A stretch of 62,397 nt of DNA, from positions 61,978 to 124,374 of the forward strand of contig CAMYII010000017.1 of the NCBI GenBank assembly GCA_947258385.1, read 5' to 3'. Shown here in pieces: positions 34,371-43,138 of this stretch (the stretch's first letter is position 1; each line of letters opens with the position of its first letter). The DNA is from Acidiferrobacterales bacterium (lineage in GTDB: Bacteria > Pseudomonadota > Gammaproteobacteria > Acidiferrobacterales > SZUA-150). The position numbers were made by a program, and so were the translations under genes. Below the pieces are notes generated by a model. That model searched no databases and was not told the origin of the DNA. It saw only the letters and a program-made list of their open reading frames with translations.

Positions 34371-36446
34371 ATGGACATCGATGCTCTGCCGGTGACCGCG
34401 CTGAAAGGTGTTGGTCCAAGGCTCGCAGAAAAGTTGCAGCGCCTGGATCTGTATACCGTGCAGGACGTGCTGTTTCATCTGCCCTACCGCTATCAGGATC
34501 GCACCCGTATCGTGGAGCTGGGTGGTTTGCGCCCGGGGATGGAGGCGGTCGTGGTCGGTACCATCGAAGTCGCGGATGTCGCGTTCCGGGGCAAACGCAG
34601 CCTGCTGTGCCGTATCAGCGACGGCACCGGCTTTCTGACGCTGCGCTTCTTCCACTTCTCCGCCGCCCAGCAGTCCCGCTTGCAACGCGGATGCAGGGTG
34701 CGCGCCTATGGCGAGGTCCGCCTGACCCGCTCAGGTCTTGAGATGATTCATCCGGAATACACCGTAGTCAGTGAACACGATGCCCCGTCCGCGGCCGAAG
34801 ACCATCTGACACCGGTGTACCCCACTACCGAAGGGGTCCATCAGCTCAGCCTGAGAAGGCTGGCGGCGCAGGCACTGGACCGGCACCTGGACGATATTCG
34901 CGAATGGCTGCCGCAAGCTGTCTTGGCCGCGCTCGACTTTCCTGTCCTCAAAGAGGCCCTGCTCTGCGTCCACCGTCCGGCACCCGATGCGGAAGTCGTT
35001 CTGTTGTTGGAGGGCCGGCACCCCTTGCAGCAGCGATTGGCTTTTGAGGAGTTGCTGGCCTATCAGTTGAGTCTCTTGCGTGCGCGCACCACCAAACAAC
35101 GGCAGCAGGCCCCGAGCCTGGGCAGCCAGGGCCGATTGCATCAGCGCTTGCTGGAGCAATTGCCCTTTGGCCTGACCGACGCGCAGCGACGTGTCATCGA
35201 TGAAGTGCGCCGGGATCTCGAGCAGGAATGCCCCATGCAGCGCCTGGTACAGGGTGACGTGGGGTCGGGCAAGACCCTGGTGGCAGCCGCTGTTGCAACT
35301 TTTGCCGTGGAGGCGGCGTACCAGGTGGCCATCATGGCGCCCACCGAGTTGCTGGCCGAGCAGCATGCGAAAAATTTCCAGCACTGGTTTGAGCCGCTGG
35401 GTGTCGAGGTGGCGCGCCTGTCGGGCAAACAGGGTGTCCGGAGCCGCGCGGCCGCGTTGGCGGCCATTGCCAGCGGCGAGGCGGCGGTCGTTGTTGGTAC
35501 CCACGCCTTGTTCCAGCAGGGTGTGGAGTTCGCCGGGCTCGGTCTGGTAGTCGTTGACGAGCAGCACCGTTTCGGTGTCCACCAACGTCTGGCGTTGCGC
35601 GAAAAAGGCAACCGCGACGGACGGTATCCCCATCAGCTGATCATGACAGCCACACCGATTCCGCGCACCCTCGCGCAGGCCATCTATGCCGATCTCAATG
35701 TCTCGGTCGTCGACGAGCTGCCGCCGAATCGCACACCGGTGAAGACCGTGGTCATTCCCGATTCGCGTAGGGCGGAGGTGGTCGAGCGCGTCCTGCACGC
35801 GGGCCGACAGGGCCAGCAGGTCTACTGGGTCTGTCCGTTGATCGAGGAGTCGGAGGCCTTGGAATTGCAGACCGCAACCGACACCGAGACCGCACTGGCC
35901 GAAGCGCTGCCGCAATTGCGCGTGGCCCTCGTCCATGGGCGCATGCGACCGGCGGAAAAGGAGCGGGTGATGGCGGCCTTCATGGGTGGCGAGGTAGATC
36001 TCCTCGTGGCAACCACTGTTATTGAGGTCGGGATGGATGTGCCCAATGCAAGCCTGATGATCATTGAGAATGCCGAGCGCTTGGGCCTGTCGCAGCTGCA
36101 TCAATTGCGCGGCCGTGTCGGGCGCGGCACTACCGACAGCAGCTGTGTGCTACTCTATCAACCCCCTTTATCCGAGTTGGCGCGCAAGCGCCTGTCGGCC
36201 ATGCGTGAGACAAACGATGGCTTTGAGATCGCCCGGCGCGACCTGGAACTTCGGGGGCCCGGCGAGATGCTAGGCACCCGACAGACCGGTATGCCGAGAT
36301 TCCGGATCGCCGATATCATGCGCGATCAGGTGCTATTGCCTTCCGTTCAGCGGACAGCTGCATTGCTCCTTGAAAAGTATCCTGAGCGGATCGATCCGCT
36401 GGTGCGGCGCTGGTTGGGCCAGGGGGAGAAGTACTGCGACATCTAG
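34371..36446 (+). CDS. recG: ATP-dependent DNA helicase RecG
   Basis: This 691-residue helicase remodels stalled forks and D-loops. The N-terminal wedge begins PVTALKGVGPRLAEKLQRL. Helicase motifs include GDVGSGKT near residue 298, APTELLAEQHA, the DEQH box in VVVDEQHRFGVHQR near 396, MTATPIPRTLA, and VGMDVPNASLMIIENAERLG, ending in QLRGRVGR. The C-terminus RRWLGQGEKYCDI is normal. A long antisense open frame at 34731-36104 is only its shadow. Confidence 0.97.
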   Translation: MDIDALPVTALKGVGPRLAEKLQRLDLYTVQDVLFHLPYRYQDRTRIVELGGLRPGMEAVVVGTIEVADVAFRGKRSLLCRISDGTGFLTLRFFHFSAAQQSRLQRGCRVRAYGEVRLTRSGLEMIHPEYTVVSEHDAPSAAEDHLTPVYPTTEGVHQLSLRRLAAQALDRHLDDIREWLPQAVLAALDFPVLKEALLCVHRPAPDAEVVLLLEGRHPLQQRLAFEELLAYQLSLLRARTTKQRQQAPSLGSQGRLHQRLLEQLPFGLTDAQRRVIDEVRRDLEQECPMQRLVQGDVGSGKTLVAAAVATFAVEAAYQVAIMAPTELLAEQHAKNFQHWFEPLGVEVARLSGKQGVRSRAAALAAIASGEAAVVVGTHALFQQGVEFAGLGLVVVDEQHRFGVHQRLALREKGNRDGRYPHQLIMTATPIPRTLAQAIYADLNVSVVDELPPNRTPVKTVVIPDSRRAEVVERVLHAGRQGQQVYWVCPLIEESEALELQTATDTETALAEALPQLRVALVHGRMRPAEKERVMAAFMGGEVDLLVATTVIEVGMDVPNASLMIIENAERLGLSQLHQLRGRVGRGTTDSSCVLLYQPPLSELARKRLSAMRETNDGFEIARRDLELRGPGEMLGTRQTGMPRFRIADIMRDQVLLPSVQRTAALLLEKYPERIDPLVRRWLGQGEKYCDI

Positions 36447-36598
36447 CGGGCCGGGACCGCGCCGACGGGGTTTGAGCTTTATGGTGATCACCGACAAACA
36501 ACGATTGATACCCTATAATGCCGGTGTCCTCGACCCCCGCTGAGATAAAAGCCTATTCAGCGCCCGGCGGATTCGGCGGCAACGCGTATGAGGCTGGA

Positions 36599-37165
36599 AT
36601 GAAGCAAAATTCGTATTGCCCGGGCCCGGTGTGGTATCCGCGTCAACGGCTTAGGCGTACGCTGGTGCCGGCTGGCTACTGGGACTGGCTGTTCGACACG
36701 GCATCGCTGACCCGGCGCATTACGGACCTGTGTCCGGATCGCTTTCGGGTACATGTCCTGGCGCAAGCGTGGATGCGCCCCATCGCCAGCGAAGTCCAGG
36801 CATTGGATTTGAGGTTGGGACGCTACGCGCTGGTTCGCCAGGTCTATCTGGTATGCGACGATACCCCCTGGGTCTTCGCGCGCACCGTGATCCCGCGCCA
36901 GACCATGATGGGCCCGCGCCGCCGCCTTGCCTACCTGAAGTCGCGTTCCCTGGGCGCAATGTTGTTCGCCGACCCCAGCATGCGGCGCGGGGAGGTGGAG
37001 ATATCGAAATTGACCCCCTGCGACAAATTACATGCAGTGGCGACGCAGTGGATACCGGAGACCGACGCAGAGATCTGGGGACGGCGCTCGGTGTTCCATC
37101 TAAACGGCAGGCCGTTGCTCGTGAGCGAATTTTTTTTACCGGCGATCGGGAGGCTGGGCCTGTGA
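36599..37165 (+). CDS. ubiC: Chorismate lyase
   Basis: This 188-residue UbiC enzyme cleaves chorismate to 4-hydroxybenzoate and pyruvate, the first step of ubiquinone synthesis. LGRYALVRQVYLVCDDTPWV with FARTVIP, and the C-terminal WGRRSVFHLNGRPLLVSEFF, are the family core. I chose ATG 36599 (MKQNSYCPGPVWYP), preceded by a GAGG site; an upstream ATG at 36518 gives 27 extra residues not usual in the family. Its TGA overlaps the GTG start of ubiA. Confidence 0.92.
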   Translation: MKQNSYCPGPVWYPRQRLRRTLVPAGYWDWLFDTASLTRRITDLCPDRFRVHVLAQAWMRPIASEVQALDLRLGRYALVRQVYLVCDDTPWVFARTVIPRQTMMGPRRRLAYLKSRSLGAMLFADPSMRRGEVEISKLTPCDKLHAVATQWIPETDAEIWGRRSVFHLNGRPLLVSEFFLPAIGRLGL

Positions 37166-38031
37166 GCCTGGTGGGGCGGCTGCGCGAATATGCCCTGTTG
37201 ATGCGGCTGAACCGCCCGATCGGCATATTGCTGTTATTGTGGCCGACGCTTTGGGGGCTGTGGGTGGCGGGAACGGGCCGCCCGGACCCCGACGTGCTGA
37301 CGGTATTCATACTGGGTGTCGTGATCATGCGTTCCGCCGGCTGCGTGATCAATGACTACGCGGACCGCCATTTTGATCCTCACGTCGCCCGCACGCGCGA
37401 GCGTCCGCTGGCCGCCGGGCGGGTCTCAACCGCCGAGGCCCTGGGCTTGTTCATCGGGCTTTGCCTGATCGCGTTTCTGCTCGTATTGCGGCTGAACACC
37501 TTGACGGTCATGCTCGCGGTGGTGGGGGCGTTTCTGGCGGCCAGTTATCCGTTCTTGAAGCGCCATACCCATCTGCCGCAGTTCTATCTGGGTGTCGCCT
37601 TCGGTTGGGGAATACCGATGGGTTTCGCGGCGCAGATCGGCATGGTACCGGCCGTTGCCTGGGTGATGTTTCTCGCCAACATGTTCTGGTCAGTGGCCTA
37701 TGATACGCAGTACGCCATGGTTGACCGAGATGATGACCTCAGGATCGGGGTGAAATCGACCGCCATCCTGTTTGGTGATTATGACCGCTTTATGATCGGT
37801 GTGAGTCACACCGCCACCCTCGGACTTCTGCTCGTCACCGGTGTCATTGCCAGGCTCGGACTCTGGTACTATGTTGGTCTGGTCGCGGCGGCAGGGTTCG
37901 CAGTGTATCAGCAGTTTCTGATACGCAATCGGGACCCCGGCAAGTGCTTTCGCGCGTTTTTGAATAACAACTGGTTCGGACTCGCAATTTTCGCCGGTCT
38001 GGCGCTCAATTACCTGGTGATCACGCCATGA
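37162..38031 (+). CDS. ubiA: 4-hydroxybenzoate polyprenyltransferase
   Basis: This 289-residue membrane prenyltransferase attaches the polyprenyl tail to 4-hydroxybenzoate. The two aspartate motifs are NDYADRHFDPHVARTRERPL near residue 70 and YAMVDRDDDLRIGVKSTA near 190; about eight membrane helices are predicted. GTG 37162 follows a GGGAGG site and overlaps the ubiC stop. A much longer frame from 36730 is antiparallel-frame extension over ubiC and not the gene start. Confidence 0.94.
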   Translation: MSLVGRLREYALLMRLNRPIGILLLLWPTLWGLWVAGTGRPDPDVLTVFILGVVIMRSAGCVINDYADRHFDPHVARTRERPLAAGRVSTAEALGLFIGLCLIAFLLVLRLNTLTVMLAVVGAFLAASYPFLKRHTHLPQFYLGVAFGWGIPMGFAAQIGMVPAVAWVMFLANMFWSVAYDTQYAMVDRDDDLRIGVKSTAILFGDYDRFMIGVSHTATLGLLLVTGVIARLGLWYYVGLVAAAGFAVYQQFLIRNRDPGKCFRAFLNNNWFGLAIFAGLALNYLVITP

Positions 38032-38657
38032 AACTGTACGGATCGTTGACCTCGCCCTATGTACGCAAGGCGCGTATTTTGTTGGACGAAAAGTCCATTG
38101 CCTGTGAATTCGTGGTGGAAGATCCCTGGGACGCGAAGACCGCCATCGCCAGGCTCAATCCACTGGGGAAGGTGCCGGTGCTCGAGCTGGATAGCGGCGA
38201 GGCGCTGTTCGATTCGGCTGTGATTCTGGAATATCTGGACCGCCTGCAAGGCGAGCCCATGATTCCCGCCAGCGGGGACGCTCGCTGGCAGGTGCAGCGC
38301 TGGCATGCGCTGGCGGACGGCGTCCTGGATGCGGTGGTCACCCGCCTGTGGGAGACGCGGCGCTCCGAGGAGCAGCAGTCCGAGGAGACCATCGCGCGCC
38401 AGGAGCTGAAGATCGCCCGCGCCCTGGCCCACGCCGAGAGCGCCATCAGCCATCAGTCCTATCTGGTCGGTGAGCGCTTCTCGCTGGCCGATCTCGCGCT
38501 GGCTGTGGCGCTGGAGTACATCGATTTTCGCTACCCCCATGACTGGCGCGTCGAGGCCCCGCGGCTGGCGTTCTGGGTGGCGGGCATCCGCACCCGCCCC
38601 GCCTTCTCAAAGACGGCGCCGCCCGGCATGGAGCCCGTCCTAAATGCCTCGCATTAG
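38028..38657 (+). CDS. Glutathione S-transferase family protein
   Basis: This 209-residue protein has an N-terminal thioredoxin fold (MKLYGSLTSPYVRKARILL, with the NPLGKVPVL and ALFDSAVILEYLD glutathione-binding parts) and a C-terminal helical domain (LVGERFSLADLALAVALEYI). It resembles E. coli YibF. The start overlaps the ubiA stop by 4 bases (ATGA), so it is co-translated. The serine in the SPYVRK position is the probable active residue. The substrate is unknown. Its stop codon is the first triplet of the inverted repeat of a MITE-like element. Confidence 0.9.
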   Translation: MKLYGSLTSPYVRKARILLDEKSIACEFVVEDPWDAKTAIARLNPLGKVPVLELDSGEALFDSAVILEYLDRLQGEPMIPASGDARWQVQRWHALADGVLDAVVTRLWETRRSEEQQSEETIARQELKIARALAHAESAISHQSYLVGERFSLADLALAVALEYIDFRYPHDWRVEAPRLAFWVAGIRTRPAFSKTAPPGMEPVLNASH

Positions 38658-38956
38658 CCCCAATGTTGCACCAGGCCAGCGGGAGATAGGAAAAATCATC
38701 TTTAAGTTGAGTCAGTGATGGGTATAGTAGCGATTCACGACATGTTCCAGACAAGCTTTTCCGGTTTTTGGCGGGTACTGAGCGCCCATTTTGAACGAAC
38801 GGCCAGTCACCATCGCTACGGCTATGTGCTGTACAGGGAAGTACCAATGCCGCGACGCCCCTGGAGGGGCAAGAGCGGCGCTTTTCGGCCGTTCGTCCAA
38901 CCTGGTCGGCTCAGCCGTCCGCCAAAATCCCGGATCCTGATGCAACATTGGGGCTA
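38655..38956. mobile_element. MITE-like element with long terminal inverted repeats
   Basis: This 302-bp segment is bounded by TAGCCCCAATGTTGCA and its inverse complement TGCAACATTGGGGCTA; the similarity extends a further five bases inward with one mismatch. A second inner pair, GAACGAACGGCC and GGCCGTTCGTCC, lies inside. It carries no credible gene. It fills the gap between the GST gene and aroE and begins on the GST stop codon. No target-site duplication is obvious. Confidence 0.65.
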
Positions 38957-38963
38957 GCCCGCG

Positions 38964-39803
38964 ATGAACGAAACCGAGACGGTTGCCGGGCATTTTGCCG
39001 TCATGGGCCACCCGGTGGCCCACAGCAAGTCGCCGTGGATTCATGCGCGGTTTGCCGAACAGTTCGGCCTGCACATGGACTACACCGCCATCGATGTGAT
39101 GCCGGGTACTTTCGCCCAGGCAGCGCGCACATTTCAAAAAATGGGCGGCAAGGGGCTTAACATCACCGTGCCCTACAAGCTCGAGGCCTGGGAGCTGGTC
39201 GATCAGCGCAGCGCGCGCGCGGAGCTCGCCGGCGCCGTCAATACCGTTAGATGCGAGGAGGACGGGTCGCTGTACGGCGACAATACCGATGGCCAGGGCC
39301 TGCTCAACGATCTCCTCGGTAATCTCGGCATCACGCTCGCGGGGCAACGCCTGCTGCTGCTCGGCGCCGGCGGCGCCGTGCGCGGCGTGCTGGGGCCGCT
39401 GCTCGGCCAGCAGCCCGCGGAGTGTGTGATCGCCAATCGCACCATTGCGCGGGCGGAAGACCTGGCGCAGTTGTTCGCCGCACTCGGGGACATTGAGCCC
39501 TGTGGGTTTGCCGAGCTCGCCGGCAGGCGTTTCGATGTGGTGGTCAACGGCACGGCGGCGAGCCTGGCCGGCGAGGTCCCGCCGCTGCCCGAGGAATTGT
39601 TCAGGCCAGGGGCGCTCGCCTATGACATGATGTACGCCGAGCGGCCAACGGCGTTCCTGCAGTGGGCCCAGCGGCACGGCGCGGACCGGGTCTGCGACGG
39701 GCTCGGGATGTTGGTGGAGCAGGCCGCGGAGTCGTTTTTTGTCTGGTGGGACAAGAGACCGGACACAGGACCGGTGATCGCAGGCCTGCGCGAAGCGGCC
39801 TGA
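38964..39803 (+). CDS. aroE: Shikimate dehydrogenase
   Basis: This 279-residue NADP-dependent enzyme of aromatic amino acid synthesis has the substrate domain signatures FAVMGHPVAHSKSPWIHARF and GLNITVPYKLEAW (catalytic lysine). The nucleotide site is LLLLGAGGAVRGVLGPLL, with ANRTIARAEDLA following. The C-terminal CDGLGMLVEQAAESF is conserved. It is the last gene of the block before a short gap and a hypothetical membrane gene. Confidence 0.96.
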   Translation: MNETETVAGHFAVMGHPVAHSKSPWIHARFAEQFGLHMDYTAIDVMPGTFAQAARTFQKMGGKGLNITVPYKLEAWELVDQRSARAELAGAVNTVRCEEDGSLYGDNTDGQGLLNDLLGNLGITLAGQRLLLLGAGGAVRGVLGPLLGQQPAECVIANRTIARAEDLAQLFAALGDIEPCGFAELAGRRFDVVVNGTAASLAGEVPPLPEELFRPGALAYDMMYAERPTAFLQWAQRHGADRVCDGLGMLVEQAAESFFVWWDKRPDTGPVIAGLREAA

Positions 39804-39875
39804 GAGAATCCCGCGGCATATAAACAGCGTTTGCACCGTCAGCACCTGCCTCGTGCTCGCTGTTGACTTCGGCTA

Positions 39876-40160
39876 ATGGACATCTACGTTCGCTACCTGA
39901 CCACCATTTTGCTTTGTGCGGCGGTGGTGGCATTGGCGATGGCGGGCTATTACTGGGCGCAGACGGTCAGGCACGTCCGCCCGGAGCTCAAGGGCAAGGT
40001 TGTTTTCCGCGGCATCCTGGACAGTATCCATCCCAGGTATTACGCGGAGGCAGGACTGCGCTATCGCCGGAAGACCCTCATCGCTTACATCACAATGATC
40101 GTGCTGGCGCTCGCCGCGATTGTGTCCGACTTCATTGTCGGGTCGTTAGTATCGGTATAG
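39876..40160 (+). CDS. Small two-helix membrane protein
   Basis: This 94-residue protein has membrane helices at about 8-28 (TILLCAAVVALAMAGYYWA) and 70-92 (IAYITMIVLALAAIVSDFIV), joined by a basic loop. The function is not recognised. It follows aroE by 72 bases on the same strand and converges with the next gene. Confidence 0.7.
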   Translation: MDIYVRYLTTILLCAAVVALAMAGYYWAQTVRHVRPELKGKVVFRGILDSIHPRYYAEAGLRYRRKTLIAYITMIVLALAAIVSDFIVGSLVSV

Positions 40161-40176
40161 CTGCCCTCGCCTGTTT

Positions 40177-40551
40177 TCAGCCGGTACTGGCGCGATGGTC
40201 CTTGTCCTCCGCGGCGCGTATCTCCGCATCGGTTTTGGGTATGCCCTCACAGGCCTCGATGACCGCGGCACACTCACAGGCAAAAGACCGGCCCTCGTCC
40301 TCTTCCAGCAAGCGGTAGTGCAGCTTGATCGCCTCCCTGACCATGGCGCGCATCCGCCGGTTATAGCTGCCCTTGCCGGTATTCTGACAGGACTGCTCGA
40401 ATTCCTTGACGGCATCGAGCAGGGCCTCCCTGGCCACCAGCGAGCACTCCCCGCTGCCGGGCGGGAACGCGACGTCGACATAGTTTCTGACCGCCAGGGC
40501 GATAATATCGTTGATCCGGGGAGGGCAGTTCACTGCAATTGACTTTGCCAT
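40177..40551 (-). CDS. Hypothetical soluble protein
   Basis: This 124-residue protein has no signal or membrane helix and is rich in acidic and basic residues. It has three scattered cysteines in its second half (SCQNTGKG, FACECAAVIEAC). The helical middle (LLDAVKEFEQSCQ, MVREAIKLHYRLLEE) suggests an alpha-helical fold. I do not recognise a family. The start MAKSIAVNCPPR follows a GGAG site. Confidence 0.65.
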   Translation of the reverse strand: MAKSIAVNCPPRINDIIALAVRNYVDVAFPPGSGECSLVAREALLDAVKEFEQSCQNTGKGSYNRRMRAMVREAIKLHYRLLEEDEGRSFACECAAVIEACEGIPKTDAEIRAAEDKDHRASTG

Positions 40552-40676
40552 AACGTGCTCCTGCCGCCACGTTCCACTAAACCGTATTTTATTCTAATCC
40601 TGAGAGCGGCCGCGCGATAGTGTACGAAATAACGCACTGCCTGTGTGTTATTGCGGCGTATTAGAGCCCGTGCGTG

Positions 40677-41741
40677 CTACAGCCATTTCTTCCTTCTGAA
40701 GTAAACAAGCAATACTATCGCTACCGCGAGGAAAGTCCCCCACAGCGCCGGATAGGCCCACTTCCATTTGAGCTCGGGCATATATTCGAAATTCATGCCG
40801 TAGACCCCGGCGATGAAGGTGAGCGGTATGAAAATCGCGGCGAAGATGGTGAGGACCTTCATGATCTCGTTCAGCCTGTTGCTGACGCTGGAGAGATAGA
40901 TATCGACCATACCGGAGATCATGTCACGAAACGATTCGATGGACTCATTCACACGTATGGCATGATCGTAAACATCACGCAGATATACTTCCGTATGTTC
41001 CTGAATCAGCGGTGACTCGCCGCGCAGCATTCCCGCCAGCAGCTCCCGCACCGGGGAGATCGATCGGCGCAGCGAGATCATGTTTTTCTTCAGGCCCTGG
41101 ATCGCGTGCATGGTGGCGGGCGTGGGATTCTCCAATAACTCCTCTTCCAGTTCATCGATTCGTCTGTCTATTGCATCTTGGAGAACGAAATAATGGTCTA
41201 TCACCGAATCGATGATCTCGTAGGCAAGATAGTCCGCGCCCAATTTTCTAAGCCTGCCTTTAGCGCCTTTTATCCTGGCCTTTAACGGCACAAAGGGATC
41301 ATTTCTTGTTTCTTGAAATGTTATGACGATGTTCTTGCCCAATATTATGCTGAGTTGCTCCTCGTCGATCGCATTGTCCGCTTCGTTATAGGCGACCATC
41401 TTCAGCACGATAAATAGATAACTCTCATAGTCCTCCATCTTGGGGCGTTGGCGTGTGTTCAGGATGTCCTCCTGGACCAGCGGGTGGATGCCAAAGTGAT
41501 CGCAGAGCCGCTGGACGATATTGACCTGGTGCAGTCCGCTCACGTTGATCCAGGTCACCGTGGGTTCGTCTTTGAAGGGCAGGGCCTCCTCGATTGACGC
41601 AAGTACTTTATCCTGATAATGCGTGCTGTCGTAGTCGATGAGTGTGATTTCAACTTCCGTCTCTTTGGATTCGCCGACATGCACGAGGGTACCCGGGGAA
41701 AGCCCCGTCTTTTTGGAAACCTCGGAAACTGTATTGGCCAT
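40677..41741 (-). CDS. corA: Magnesium/cobalt transporter CorA
   Basis: This 354-residue CorA channel takes up Mg2+ (and Co2+). It has a long cytoplasmic N-terminal domain, then two C-terminal membrane helices with the selectivity motif YGMNFEYMPEL between them (near residue 316) and a basic end FRRKKWL. The stretch FAAIFIPLTFIAGVYGMN is diagnostic. It is a single gene, complete, with convergent and hypothetical neighbours only. Confidence 0.95.
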   Translation of the reverse strand: MANTVSEVSKKTGLSPGTLVHVGESKETEVEITLIDYDSTHYQDKVLASIEEALPFKDEPTVTWINVSGLHQVNIVQRLCDHFGIHPLVQEDILNTRQRPKMEDYESYLFIVLKMVAYNEADNAIDEEQLSIILGKNIVITFQETRNDPFVPLKARIKGAKGRLRKLGADYLAYEIIDSVIDHYFVLQDAIDRRIDELEEELLENPTPATMHAIQGLKKNMISLRRSISPVRELLAGMLRGESPLIQEHTEVYLRDVYDHAIRVNESIESFRDMISGMVDIYLSSVSNRLNEIMKVLTIFAAIFIPLTFIAGVYGMNFEYMPELKWKWAYPALWGTFLAVAIVLLVYFRRKKWL

Positions 41742-41898
41742 GGCAGGACTCTTCGTTCTTTAAGATAGATCTCGCCTTAATGTTTGGAATGACTCATCTT
41801 TGCGAGCGACTGCAACACGGGCCGACCGCACATTGCGAATGTCAGATCGGCACCGTTGACACCAGATGGTGCGCCATGTGTCTCATAAATGCATAACC

Positions 41899-42564
41899 TC
41901 AGTCCCGCTTCGATGCGACCACGACCTCCGAGGGGATAGTGAGGGCGATAACTGTCTTATGGAAGTCGACACGCCATTGGTCCTCCTTGAGAAAGTTCGT
42001 CAATTCGACGGGACGGCAACCTCCGACGAGCGAGGGTCTTAGATTATGCAGACCCGTCCACGCCTTTATGGCGAGCCGTGAGGCCCGGGTCTCACCGTGG
42101 GTCAGGCTGATCAGGCACAATCGCCCGCCCGCGCGCAGCAAACGGTGCGCGTCTTCCAGGGCTTCGACGATATCCTGTGGGGGCAACAAGTCGAGCACGT
42201 AATTGGCGACAAAGCGATCGAACGACTCGTCTTCGACATCGAAGCGCAGTGAACCATCGCTTTGGGAGACCTGCGCGCGTGCACCGAACCCGGAAAGCCG
42301 CTGGCGGGTGAGCGCGGTCATCGTCGCACTGATATCGACGCCAGTATATGAAGCGCCTTGCGGCAGGTGCGTGTCCAGCAATGTCGCAGCAAAGGAACCG
42401 GTGCCGCAACCCAGCTCGAAGACGCGATGGGCCGTGTTGAAGTCACTGTGCGCGATCAATTCACGGATCGCGGGGCCTTCGTAGAATCGCTGCCAGTCCT
42501 GCCGGCGGCCGAGGCGGTCGTAGAACGCCCTCGCCTGCTCTGTGCTCAAGAATCGCGCTGACAT
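41899..42564 (-). CDS. Class I SAM-dependent methyltransferase
   Basis: This 221-residue methyltransferase has motif I VFELGCGTGSFAATLL near residue 50, then TGVDISATMTALTRQRL, and a VANYVLDLLPPQDIVEAL segment, like UbiE-type enzymes. I used ATG 42564 (MSARFLSTEQARAF); a TTG four codons upstream is possible. The product lies next to the gamma-carbonic anhydrase gene on the same strand. The substrate cannot be told. Confidence 0.85.
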   Translation of the reverse strand: MSARFLSTEQARAFYDRLGRRQDWQRFYEGPAIRELIAHSDFNTAHRVFELGCGTGSFAATLLDTHLPQGASYTGVDISATMTALTRQRLSGFGARAQVSQSDGSLRFDVEDESFDRFVANYVLDLLPPQDIVEALEDAHRLLRAGGRLCLISLTHGETRASRLAIKAWTGLHNLRPSLVGGCRPVELTNFLKEDQWRVDFHKTVIALTIPSEVVVASKRD

Positions 42565-42608
42565 CCGGGAGCTCAACGGGGTGGCTGCCGCCGGCGCGCC
42601 GCGGCTAT

Positions 42609-43133
42609 TTATAAATAATCATTCTTAAGTGCCATATAGTGTCTGGCCGAGTAATCAAACCAGCTCAGCTCTTCCTCGGTCAGCTCGCGTATCTTTCGGG
42701 CCGGTGCCCCGAGCCACAGATAGCCCCCGTGCAGCTCCTTGCCTTCGGTCACCAGGCTGCCGGCGCCGAGCATCACCTGCGAGTGGATCACGGCGCCGTC
42801 GAGGATGGTGGAGCCGATGCCGATCAGGCAGTGATGCTCGATGGTGCAGCCGTGCACCGTGACGTTATGCCCGATGGTCACATCGTCACCGATCGACACG
42901 GGATGGCCCTGGGGGTTGTCCGCATATTTGCGGGTCACATGAATCACGCTGCCGTCCTGGATGTTGCTGCGCGCGCCGATGCGGATGTGGTTCACGTCGC
43001 CGCGGATCACGGCCATGGGCCACACCGAGCTGTCCTCGCCGATGACGACATCGCCGATCACGGCGGCCTGTTCGTCGACATAGACCCGAGGGCCGAGGGT
43101 GGGGGTGGTGCCTTTGTACGCGCGTATGGCCAT
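42609..43133 (-). CDS. Gamma-carbonic-anhydrase-like protein
   Basis: This 174-residue left-handed beta-helix protein (YrdA/PaaY family) is built of hexapeptide repeats such as IGDVVIGEDSSVWPM and IGHNVTVHGCTIEHHCLIGI. Histidines in the HGCTIEHH turns and an upstream HVTRKY could ligate zinc or iron as in gamma-carbonic anhydrases. The C-terminal helix is LTEEELSWFDYSARHYMAL. Its start lies 5 bases after the glutathione reductase stop, so the two are one operon. Enzyme activity of this subgroup is often doubtful. Confidence 0.9.
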   Translation of the reverse strand: MAIRAYKGTTPTLGPRVYVDEQAAVIGDVVIGEDSSVWPMAVIRGDVNHIRIGARSNIQDGSVIHVTRKYADNPQGHPVSIGDDVTIGHNVTVHGCTIEHHCLIGIGSTILDGAVIHSQVMLGAGSLVTEGKELHGGYLWLGAPARKIRELTEEELSWFDYSARHYMALKNDYL

Positions 43134-43138
43134 GGCAG

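Noticed and set aside
34731-36104. Long open frame (457 codons) antisense to recG
   Set aside because: High-GC shadow of a complete recG; no family features or ribosome site.
36730-37161. Extended N-terminus of UbiA
   Set aside because: Lies over ubiC in another frame; GTG 37162 has a good ribosome site and the normal protein start.
38712-39845. Antisense frame over aroE and the MITE-like element
   Set aside because: Shadow of aroE; the part in the element has no independent support.
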